Shown here: piece after piece, positions 15,100-20,800 of the stretch
Numbering within the stretch: position 1 is the first letter of the stretch
Layout: every line of letters begins with the position of its first letter
Origin: Verrucomicrobiota bacterium
Lineage (GTDB): Bacteria > Verrucomicrobiota > Verrucomicrobiia > Opitutales > Opitutaceae
NCBI GenBank assembly: GCA_023426435.1
Contig: JAFAAS010000087.1
Span: 1 to 20,800 of the forward strand
Direction of reading: 5' to 3'
Length of the DNA stretch: 20,800 nucleotides
The notes under the pieces: generated by a model
Told to the model about the DNA's origin: nothing
Databases searched by the model: none
What the model saw: the letters and a program-made list of their open reading frames with translations, nothing else
Position numbers and translations under genes: made by a program

Positions 15100-15254
15100 T
15101 AGAGCGATTTCAGAAAAACGATAGCCCTTCAGGTGAACCACAGAGGCACGGAGAGAAGATCCTGTGGCCTTCCTCTGTGCGCTCGGTGCCGTCGTGGTTC
15201 AAATCGGGTTTTCCGATTCGGCCAACGGCTATGACATTATTTAACATGTTATAG
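15100..15254 (+). mobile_element. Putative MITE, copy 1 (155 bp)
   Basis: This sequence recurs in inverted orientation at 20531-20684, about nine positions in ten identical by eye. It starts TAGAGCGATTTCAG and ends CATTATTTAACATG then TTATAG. Its core is an imperfect palindrome of GAACCACAGAGGCACGGAGAG against the reverse complement of GTGCGCTCGGTGCC/GTCGTGGTTC. There is no ORF. Terminal similarity and the TA-containing ends suggest a non-autonomous element moved by a Tc1/mariner-IS630 transposase; that link is inference. Confidence 0.65.
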
Positions 15255-15315
15255 TGTCCTGTCCCGCAGGAAACCTCGATAATCCAGGGCGACGATCGGC
15301 CGCGGACGCACACGT

Positions 15316-15343
15316 GGATTCTTCGCTGCGCTCAGAATGACAG
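15316..15343 (-). repeat. TGTCATTCTGAGCGCAGCGAAGAATC-type dispersed repeat
   Basis: On the minus strand the segment reads CTGTCATTCTGAGCG then CAGCGAAGAATCC. Translated, it gives the string CHSERSEES, which I recall from spurious ORFs in many unrelated genomes. It contains the small dyad TTCT/AGAA. It is not a gene here. Confidence 0.5.
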
Positions 15344-15452
15344 CCACCATTTGGCATTCGAATTCCTAAAGTTACTTGCGGGACGCCACAATAGTTGACG
15401 ACGCGCGGGTGGGCGGACGCGGTGGGGCATGAGCTGCCCGTCGGTGGACGGC

Positions 15453-15806
15453 TTACGGGGCGCGCGGGGGAAACGGAATGGACGTGCCCTCGGGAAGGTA
15501 GCGACGAGCGACGTTTTTGAGACGCTGGCCGGAAACGCGGATAAGGGCGCGGCGACGGAGCCAGCCGCGATTCATGGAATCCCAGAAGTAGTCGCGGACC
15601 TCCTCGCGAATTTGCTTCATCGTGGTGGCGTCGGCCGCCGCGAGAATGAGGGCGCGATCGGCGGAAAAAAAGTCGCGGTTCACCCGCAACAGGACAGCGG
15701 CGAGCGGAATCGCGTGCGGATACAACGACGCCCAAAAGACCTTTTGGACGAAGGCGTCGGGGGAGCAGCGATGTTGCTCGCAGAAACGGTCGCGGAAGGT
15801 GGACAT
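15453..15806 (-). CDS. Small hypothetical protein, 117 aa
   Basis: The function is not recognised. The ATG at 15806 gives a basic soluble protein without a signal peptide or membrane helix. It starts MSTFRDRFCEQHRCSPDAFVQKVFW, followed by SLYPHAIPLAAVL, FFSADRALI, TTMKQIREEVRDYFWDSMNRGWLRRRALIRVSGQRL and a Pro-rich C-terminus. It looks mostly helical. I have the impression of a conserved unnamed protein family in Opitutaceae with the same order of motifs, from memory only. The gene follows the site-2 protease gene on the same strand, 130 bp downstream and after a stem-loop, so co-transcription is possible but not certain. The in-frame extension beyond 15806 runs into the protease gene and was dropped. 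Confidence 0.75.
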   Translation of the reverse strand: MSTFRDRFCEQHRCSPDAFVQKVFWASLYPHAIPLAAVLLRVNRDFFSADRALILAAADATTMKQIREEVRDYFWDSMNRGWLRRRALIRVSGQRLKNVARRYLPEGTSIPFPPRAP

Positions 15807-15841
15807 GCGCTGAAGCGGAAAAGCGCGGGAAGGTGAGGGAG

Positions 15842-15862
15842 ATCGGCTCCCGGGGAGCCGAT
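15842..15862. terminator. Stem-loop downstream of the site-2 protease gene
   Basis: Perfect 9-bp arms ATCGGCTCC and GGAGCCGAT with loop CGG, 75 bp after the protease stop and 36 bp before the small-protein start. It could separate the two transcripts. No T-run follows on the minus strand. Confidence 0.4.
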
Positions 15863-15936
15863 TTCCGAGGGGCGACGCGACCACAAGCGTGCGGGGAGAG
15901 CAAGCGTGTTGCGCGACATCGATCCTGACAGACTCG

Positions 15937-16692
15937 TTATCGAAGCGTGGCGGATTCGTCGGTGGAGCGGCTCGCGTAGTAGCGGGCGAGCATCTCGCGC
16001 CATTGAGCGTCCTCGATCTCGCGGCGGCGGACGGCGCGGTATTCGGCTTCGCCGGCGAAGAAGATGAATCCGAAGAGAAGCGCGAGCATCCACCAGGACG
16101 TCCAGACGCCATAGATGATGCCGGCGACGCAGACGAGTTTGCCGACGGTGGCGGCGATGGCGGTGGCGCGAAGGTAAGGCATGCGGCTGGCGAGGATCGC
16201 GCGGAGGATCCGGCCGCCGTCCATGGGGAAGGCGGGCAGGAGATTGAAGACGCCCATGGCGAGATTGGCGTTGAGGAGAAGTTGCGCGAGTCCGAGCGGC
16301 GTGAGGGTGTAGCCCGCTTCGTCGGGAAAGCCGACGGTGAGCCAAAGCACGGCGGCGATCGCGAAGTTCACGGCCGGGCCGGCGAGCGTGATCAGAAATT
16401 CGCGCATCGGCTCGCGTGGGATGGCTTCGAACTCGGCCATGCCGCCGATCGGCATGAGAAGAATGCGGCGCACGCCAATGCCGTAGTGCATCGCGGTAAA
16501 CGAGTGTCCGAACTCGTGCAGGACCACGCAGGCGAAGAAGGCGAGCAGTGTGCCGGTGCTCCAGATGAGTCCGGTCCAGCCGTCGAGTTGCCAGCCCTCG
16601 TGGGCAATCCAGGCGAGCAGGAGAAAGAAGCTGGCGTGGACGGAAAGGAGGATGCCGCGAACGCGGAACAAGTTGAGGGACCAGCTGAGCAT
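15937..16692 (-). CDS. Site-2 protease family (M50) membrane metalloprotease
   Basis: A 251-residue polytopic membrane protein with the zinc motif HEFGH (His59, Glu60, His63) in a membrane helix and the third ligand in NLLPAFPMDGGR (Asp158), as in SpoIVFB/S2P-type intramembrane proteases. About six hydrophobic segments are seen. There is no PDZ domain and no CBS domain, so it is the small SpoIVFB-like type. The C-terminus is a charged helix (YRAVRRREIEDAQWREMLARYY). Such proteases cut membrane-bound regulators within the bilayer; no obvious substrate such as an anti-sigma factor lies beside it. It is divergent from the sigma-54 response regulator gene, with about 136 bp between starts. The start at 16692 directly precedes the first amphipathic segment. 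Confidence 0.92.
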   Translation of the reverse strand: MLSWSLNLFRVRGILLSVHASFFLLLAWIAHEGWQLDGWTGLIWSTGTLLAFFACVVLHEFGHSFTAMHYGIGVRRILLMPIGGMAEFEAIPREPMREFLITLAGPAVNFAIAAVLWLTVGFPDEAGYTLTPLGLAQLLLNANLAMGVFNLLPAFPMDGGRILRAILASRMPYLRATAIAATVGKLVCVAGIIYGVWTSWWMLALLFGFIFFAGEAEYRAVRRREIEDAQWREMLARYYASRSTDESATLR

Positions 16693-16828
16693 CGGTCGGA
16701 ATCAATGCGATGTTGGGGAAAGCGCCAGCGGGGAAATGGAGCACCGAGCGCGGCGGGCGATTCCGAGGCGCGGCAGGCCGTGGGTGAGGTATTTACTTTG
16801 AATGGTCGGTTCGTTCATCGTCGGCGGC

Positions 16829-18328
16829 ATGTCTGATGTGAAGCCTGCCACGATTCTGGTGATCGATGACGATGCGGAGATCCGCTACTCGCTGTCGCGC
16901 GTGCTGTCGTCGCGCGGCTATCAAATCATCGAGGCGCCGAGCGGTGAAGAAGGCGTGGCGATGGTGAAGAAAGGGCCGGCGCCGGATCTGGTGCTGCTCG
17001 ACGTGCGGATGGGGGGAATGGGCGGAATCGAGGCGCTGCAGCTGATTCGCTCGGCGAATCCGAAGCAGTTGGTGATCTTGATGACGGCGTTTGGGACGGC
17101 GCAGACGGCGATCGAGGCGATGAAGTATGGGGCCTTCGATTACATGATGAAGCCCTTCGATCCGCAGAAGGTGCTGGCGCTGGCGGAGGCGGCGTTGAAG
17201 ACGCGGGCGGATTTGCGGGCGGTGAGCGACTACAAGCCGACGATCAACGCGGACGATTATCGCGAGGGCATCGTCGGCAGTTCGCCGGTGATGCAGGATG
17301 TATTCAAAACGATTGGACAGGTGACGGCCAGCGACGTGACCGTGATGATCACGGGCGAGAGCGGGACGGGGAAGGAACTCGTGGCGCGCTCGATTTGGAA
17401 GCACAGTCATCGGTCGAACAAGCCCTTCATCGCGGTCAATTGCGCGGCGATTCCGGATAATTTGATCGAGAGCGAGTTGTTCGGTCATGAGAAAGGATCG
17501 TTCACGGGGGCGACGGGGCAGCGGTTGGGGAAATTCGAGTTGTGCGACGGCGGCACGATCTTTTTGGACGAAATCGGCGACATGGCGCTGGCGACGCAGA
17601 CGAAGATTTTGCGCGTGTTGCAGACGGGGGACATCCAGCGCGTCGGCGGCACGGAGACGATCAAGGTCGACGTGCGCGTGATCGGCGCGACGAACAAGGA
17701 CCTCGAGGAGATGGTGAAGGCGAAGACGTTTCGCGAGGATCTGTATTATCGGTTGAACGTAGTGAGAATTCGGATGCCGGCGCTGCGGCAGCGGGCGGAG
17801 GATATTCCGCAGATCGTGGATTTCTGCCTGCAGAATCTGGTGAAGCAGAAGAAGGCGCGCGTGACGAAAGTGTCGCCTGAGGCGATGGGCGCGCTGACGC
17901 GTCACAGCTGGCCGGGCAATGTGCGCGAGTTGGAGAATGTGGTGTATCGCAGTGCGGTGATCGCGCAGGGCGATGCGATTTTGGTGAAGGATTTGCCGGC
18001 GGAGATTCGGGCCGCGGTGGGCGTTGAAGCGGAAGCGGCGGCGGTTGCGGCTCCGGCGGTGGCACCGGCAGCGTCGGTGGAATCGGAAGCAGCAGCGGCG
18101 GACGGTGACGTGGCGGTGGGGGTAAAGCCGGACGAGATGCTGACGGTGGAGCGGGCGATCGATTTTCTGTTCGAGAATTTGCGCGGTGGGGAAGAGTCGA
18201 TGCTCACGCGGATTGAGCAGGAGTTGATCAAACGCGCGCTGGCGGCGGAAGCGGGCGACGCGACGAAAGCGGCGAAGTTGTTGGGAGTGACGAAAGCGGC
18301 GTTGATGAAGCGGGCGAAGGACGCGTGA
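16829..18328 (+). CDS. Sigma-54-dependent response regulator (NtrC family)
   Basis: A 499-residue three-domain regulator. The receiver domain (about 5-120) has the acidic pocket DDD, phospho-acceptor Asp58 in LLLDVRM-like VLLDVRM, Thr86 and Lys108. The AAA+ domain (about 145-375) has Walker A GESGTGKE, the sigma-54 contact loop as GSFTGA (usual GAFTGA), Walker B GGTIFLDEIGD and WPGNVRELENVV. After an unusually Ala/Val-rich linker of about 40 residues comes a Fis-type helix-turn-helix (ATKAAKLLGVTKAALMKRAK). On phosphorylation it should activate sigma-54 promoters. No histidine kinase gene is in the window. An in-frame ATG at 16802 has a GAGGT 11 bp upstream and would add nine residues; I preferred 16829 because the receiver domain begins right after it. 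Confidence 0.92.
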   Translation: MSDVKPATILVIDDDAEIRYSLSRVLSSRGYQIIEAPSGEEGVAMVKKGPAPDLVLLDVRMGGMGGIEALQLIRSANPKQLVILMTAFGTAQTAIEAMKYGAFDYMMKPFDPQKVLALAEAALKTRADLRAVSDYKPTINADDYREGIVGSSPVMQDVFKTIGQVTASDVTVMITGESGTGKELVARSIWKHSHRSNKPFIAVNCAAIPDNLIESELFGHEKGSFTGATGQRLGKFELCDGGTIFLDEIGDMALATQTKILRVLQTGDIQRVGGTETIKVDVRVIGATNKDLEEMVKAKTFREDLYYRLNVVRIRMPALRQRAEDIPQIVDFCLQNLVKQKKARVTKVSPEAMGALTRHSWPGNVRELENVVYRSAVIAQGDAILVKDLPAEIRAAVGVEAEAAAVAAPAVAPAASVESEAAAADGDVAVGVKPDEMLTVERAIDFLFENLRGGEESMLTRIEQELIKRALAAEAGDATKAAKLLGVTKAALMKRAKDA

Positions 18329-19254
18329 GGGCGATCGCACGGTGGTGGATGGGCGTGGGGATGGCGCTCGCGATGGCGAGCGTCGGGGTGTTGGCCGCGT
18401 CGGAGGAAGAGGAGTCGGTGTTGCGGGAAATTCTCGTGCCCGGAGAAGACTGGGAGTTGGTGGGCGAAGGTTATGGGTTAAGTGAAGGCCCGGCGGTGAA
18501 TGCGCGCGGCGAGGTGTTTTTCAGCGATATTCCGCAGAGTAAAAATTATCGGATCGATGAAAGCGGGGTGCCGCGGGTGTTTGTGGCCGATACGAAGCGG
18601 ACGAACGGGCAGATCTTTGGGCCGGATGGGCGGCTGTATGCGGTGGAGACGGCGACGCGGCGGATTGTGGCGTATGATGGGGAAGGGAAGAAGACGACGA
18701 TCGCGGACGGGATTGCGGGGAACGATTTGGTGGTGGCGCGGAATGGAAATGTTTATGCGACGTATCCGGCGCGTGGAGACGGCGAGCGGAGCCGGGTGTG
18801 GTTGATCCGGCCGGGGGGCGAGACGGTGGAGTTCGATGCGGCGGAGTTGAAGTATGCGAACGGGATCGCGTTGACGCCGGATCAGCGGGCGGCGGTGGTG
18901 GCGGATTATCGCGGGGAGTGGGTGTATCGCGCGGACGTGAGAGAGGATGGCACGCTGGGAGAGTTGAGGACGTTCGCGAGGATGCGTTCGCCGGGTGAGG
19001 CGGAAAGTTTGGCGGACGGGTTGAAATTCGACACGGCGGGGCGGCTGTATGTCGCGACGCGATTGGGCGTGCAGGTGTGCGACGAGGCGGGGCGGGTAAT
19101 CGCGGTGATTCCGACGCCGAATGGGAAGATCACGAACCTGGTGTTTGGCGGCGCGAAGTTCGATGTGCTCTACGCGACGTGCAACGAAACGGTTTATCGG
19201 CGGAAGGTGAACGTGCGCGGGGTGAATGCGTGGGCGGTGGCGGTGGGGCGCTGA
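18325..19254 (+). CDS. SMP-30/gluconolactonase-like secreted protein
   Basis: The GTG at 18325 overlaps the TGA stop of the regulator gene (GTGA), which suggests translational coupling. The 309-residue product has an N-terminal signal peptide (Arg/Trp start, core GVGMALAMASVGVLA) and a six-bladed beta-propeller. Metal-binding positions of the SMP-30/gluconolaconase/LRE family are in place: Glu54 in SEGPAV, Asn133 in NDLVV, Asn179 in NGIALTPD and Asp231 in DGLKFD. It is likely a periplasmic lactone hydrolase acting on a sugar-derived lactone; the substrate is not given by the sequence. An in-frame ATG at 18349 would shorten the signal peptide but leave it workable. The pairing with a sigma-54 regulator may be accidental or may reflect shared transcription. 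Confidence 0.9.
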   Translation: MRAIARWWMGVGMALAMASVGVLAASEEEESVLREILVPGEDWELVGEGYGLSEGPAVNARGEVFFSDIPQSKNYRIDESGVPRVFVADTKRTNGQIFGPDGRLYAVETATRRIVAYDGEGKKTTIADGIAGNDLVVARNGNVYATYPARGDGERSRVWLIRPGGETVEFDAAELKYANGIALTPDQRAAVVADYRGEWVYRADVREDGTLGELRTFARMRSPGEAESLADGLKFDTAGRLYVATRLGVQVCDEAGRVIAVIPTPNGKITNLVFGGAKFDVLYATCNETVYRRKVNVRGVNAWAVAVGR

Positions 19255-19256
19255 TC

Positions 19257-19277
19257 GTTGCGCGGCGAGCGCGCAAC
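19257..19277. terminator. Stem-loop between convergent SMP-30 and acyltransferase genes
   Basis: Arms GTTGCGCG and CGCGCAAC (8 bp) with loop GCGAG. The SMP-30 stop lies 2 bp to the left, and the TAG stop of the minus-strand acyltransferase gene (19278-19280) abuts the right arm. A two-way terminator is likely, though there is no T-run. Confidence 0.5.
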
Positions 19278-20420
19278 CTACAGGATGGAGCGGAGGCCGG
19301 GGGTGCGGCGGGCGAGGTCGGCGACGAGGTAGCTGACGAGAAGACCGGTGACGGTGAGGAGCGCGGCGAGGACGTAGGGATTTTGCGGGAGCGCTCGGAA
19401 AAGGATGAAAAGGGCGATGATCACGGGCGCGTGAAGGACGTAAACGCCGAAGGAGCGATCGGCGAGCCAGCGGAGGAAGGGTGTTTCGAAGTTCAGCTTC
19501 GAGGAGAAGAGTGCGAGCAGTCCGAGGGAAAGACCGACGCCGGTGAGTTGTTCCCAGGCGGCGAGGGCGAAGGCTTGGGGCGTCCAACCGCCGAAAAAGA
19601 CGCCGAGATTACCGTCGGCGGGGGCACCGAGAAAAAGCAGCGCGAGCAGGGAACTCGGGCCGCCGATCAAGGCGAGCCAGCCGGCGGTGCGGGCGCGCGA
19701 GGAGGAGGCGAGAACGTCGAGCCAGCGGTGTCGCGAGGCGTGGAGGCCGGCGAGGAAGAAGGCGATGTATTGAGGAAAGAAGCACAGCTGCATGTTCAGC
19801 ACGTTGGTGCCGATCGGTTGAACGAGGCGCGTGGCGAACGTGGCGAGGACGAGGACGGCGCCGAAAAACCAGAGAGCGCGAGCGGAAGGAGCCGGGGTGG
19901 ATGTCGATGGCGGAGGAGCGGGGCGGGCGGAGCGCCAGGCGACGAGCACGAGGCAGAAAATCAGGAGGGCGAAGGCGAACCACAAAGGGCCGCTTTCGCC
20001 GATGAAGCGGCCGCTGGAAAGATAGTTGAAATAGTATTTCGGCGTGGGGCCGAAGTTGTGATCCCACGGATTCAGGACGAGCAGGATGAAGGGGTGAATC
20101 ACCAGCATGTAGAGCAGCGTCGGAAGACCGAGCCGGATGAGGCGCTCGCGGATGAAGGAGGCCGGACCGCGGCGGGAGAGCGATGCGTGCGCGAAATATG
20201 CGGAGACGAAAAACAGCAGTCCCATGAAGAAGGACTGCAGGTGAGCCTGCCAGAGGATGAACGGGATTTTCTGGGCGAGCGTCGGTTCGGTTTCGCTCAT
20301 CGCATACCAATCGCCGACGTGGCTGTAGGTGACGCACGCGTGCTGACAGACGACGAGGAAGATGACGAACGTGCGAAGGTGATCGATCCAAGGAAGCCGG
20401 GCGGACGCGGGGAACGGCAT
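19278..20420 (-). CDS. Acyltransferase 3 family membrane protein
   Basis: A 380-residue polytopic inner-membrane protein with about ten hydrophobic helices. It opens with the family signature WIDHLRTFVIFLVVCQHAC, in which His27 corresponds to the catalytic His of acyltransferase-3 proteins, and continues with SFFMGLLFFVSAYFA and FIRERLIRLGLPTLLY (the RxxR-type turn). Families of this type acetylate or succinylate periplasmic glycans, lipopolysaccharide, antibiotics or glucans (OpgC). Overall organisation is nearest to the OpgC/MdoC-like subgroup, but the acyl donor and acceptor cannot be read. The gene is alone, convergent with the SMP-30 gene, and ends at the stem-loop 19257-19277. A C10 tract (G10 on the + strand) lies about 49 bp upstream of the start and could affect expression. 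Confidence 0.88.
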   Translation of the reverse strand: MPFPASARLPWIDHLRTFVIFLVVCQHACVTYSHVGDWYAMSETEPTLAQKIPFILWQAHLQSFFMGLLFFVSAYFAHASLSRRGPASFIRERLIRLGLPTLLYMLVIHPFILLVLNPWDHNFGPTPKYYFNYLSSGRFIGESGPLWFAFALLIFCLVLVAWRSARPAPPPSTSTPAPSARALWFFGAVLVLATFATRLVQPIGTNVLNMQLCFFPQYIAFFLAGLHASRHRWLDVLASSSRARTAGWLALIGGPSSLLALLFLGAPADGNLGVFFGGWTPQAFALAAWEQLTGVGLSLGLLALFSSKLNFETPFLRWLADRSFGVYVLHAPVIIALFILFRALPQNPYVLAALLTVTGLLVSYLVADLARRTPGLRSIL

Positions 20421-20468
20421 GCGCGCGAGTTTGGAGAACGCGCGGGAAGGGGCGATGCGGTTTTTTTC

Positions 20469-20478
20469 GGGGGGGGGG
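20469..20478. repeat. G10 homopolymer tract
   Basis: Ten G residues follow seven T residues and one C. The tract is 49 bp upstream of the acyltransferase start on the opposite strand. Tracts of this length can slip during replication. Confidence 0.75.
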
Positions 20479-20500
20479 CGAGGGCGGGCGGGCGCGCAAC

Positions 20501-20522
20501 AACCCGACGAGGACGTCGGGTT
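20501..20522. repeat. Stem-loop with 9-bp arms
   Basis: AACCCGACG and CGTCGGGTT enclose AGGA. It is followed by CCACC like the stem-loop at 9173. It is not directly after a gene stop in view, but is close to copy 2 of the putative MITE. Confidence 0.5.
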
Positions 20523-20530
20523 CCACCCAG

Positions 20531-20684
20531 CTATAGCGTATTAAATAATGTCATAGCCGTTGGCCGAGTCGTGAAACCGGATTTGAACCACGAAGGCACC
20601 GAGCACACAGAGGAAGGCCACGGGATCTCTCCGTGCCTCTGTGGTTCACCCTGAAAGGCTATAGTTTTTCTGAAAACGCTCTAG
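20531..20684 (-). mobile_element. Putative MITE, copy 2 (154 bp, inverted relative to copy 1)
   Basis: Read on the minus strand, this matches 15100-15254. Its two ends are similar in inverted orientation: CTATAGCGTATT on the left and, in reverse complement, CTAGAGCGTTTT on the right (10 of 12 positions). It has no ORF. It ends next to the start region of an IS630-type transposase, which could be an accident of nearby insertion or could show a shared origin. Confidence 0.65.
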
Positions 20685-20745
20685 TATCTCGTAACACGCA
20701 TTATTTCGCATTGTGGTTCGCCGGTGCCTGAACGTTTACTGGGGC

Positions 20746-20800
20746 ATGGCCAACCGATACAAAGTCACGTTGACGGAGAAGGAACGCGAGCAACTCACCG
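20746..20800 (+). CDS. IS630-family-type transposase, N-terminus only
   Basis: The 18 codons in view translate as MANRYKVTLTEKEREQLT and the frame runs off the window. This matches the N-terminus typical of IS630-type transposases (a short basic start, VTLT.EER, then the first helix of the DNA-binding domain). The rest of the gene, including the DDE catalytic residues, is outside the window. The call rests on very few residues. The upstream 60 bp, starting at about 20682, would be the terminal repeat and leader of the element. Confidence 0.6.
   Translation, partial: MANRYKVTLTEKEREQLT

Larger units (their letters stand above)
15002..15452. other. Gene-free stretch between antiporter and small protein genes
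   Basis: No credible coding region is seen here. It holds the antiporter upstream region with GTGCATC repeats, the 155-bp putative mobile repeat (15100-15254), a small hairpin TCCTG/CAGGA near 15258, and the TTCTTCGCTGCGCTCAG repeat near 15320. The remainder to 15452 shows nothing recognisable. Confidence 0.6.
20421..20745. other. Gene-free stretch upstream of acyltransferase and transposase genes
   Basis: No coding region is supported. From left to right it holds the T7/G10 tract, the stem-loop 20501-20522, copy 2 of the putative MITE (20531-20684), and about 60 bp that should be the left end of the IS630-type element. Confidence 0.6.

Noticed and set aside
13742..15124. 460-residue + strand frame opposite the antiporter
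   Set aside because: It is Glu/Gly/Asp-rich antisense of a clear membrane transporter.
16793..18340. 515-residue minus strand frame opposite the sigma-54 regulator
   Set aside because: It is Arg/His-rich shadow sequence mirroring a gene with complete receiver, AAA+ and Fis-type domains.

Overview
The window is GC-rich, densely packed chromosomal DNA that most resembles a member of the Verrucomicrobiota, probably Opitutaceae-like. The basis is the mix of genes: a kinase with a C-terminal WD40-type propeller beside an ECF sigma factor, a CitMHS_2/NhaD-like antiporter, and small proteins of a type I associate with that group. Intergenic spaces are full of short 'heptamer' and inverted repeats. 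The assignment rests on gene content and style, not on a marker gene. Few genes have a strong Shine-Dalgarno sequence, so several starts were chosen from protein family boundaries.

Layout. 1-290: an edge palindrome, a possible small ORF and an unrecognised 167-residue protein (+). 808-4444 (-): an ECF sigma factor followed 13 bp later by a membrane-anchored Ser/Thr kinase with a beta-propeller, a probable signalling operon. 4656-5522 (+): a small membrane protein and a secreted BamE/SmpA-like protein, then a 113-bp tandem array of GGACYRC heptamers. 5725-7308 (-): guaB. 7511-9025 (+): a xylulokinase. 9198-11705 (-): a secreted protein, rsmA and trpC. 11812-13604 (+): mazG and xerC/xerD. 13655-15001 (-): an Na+/H+ antiporter-like transporter. 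15002-15452: a gene-free stretch holding a 155-bp mobile-looking repeat. 15453-16692 (-): a small unrecognised protein and a site-2 protease homologue. 16829-19254 (+): a sigma-54 response regulator overlapping an SMP-30/gluconolactonase-like gene. 19278-20420 (-): an acyltransferase-3 membrane protein. 20421-20800: a G10 tract, a hairpin, a second inverted copy of the 155-bp repeat, and the start of an IS630-type transposase cut by the window edge.

Most genes are housekeeping: purine synthesis, rRNA dimethylation, tryptophan synthesis, nucleotide clean-up and chromosome dimer resolution. The most distinctive content is between the genes. There are two heptamer arrays; several inverted repeats built from AACCRC(A/G)GAGGCAC-like and CGCGAA-like words; a family of stem-loops, three of which sit directly after a TAG stop codon; and two copies of a putative MITE next to a transposase. 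Some of these repeats appear to supply the ends of the reading frames of trpC, mazG and possibly xerC. No rRNA, tRNA or CRISPR array was seen.
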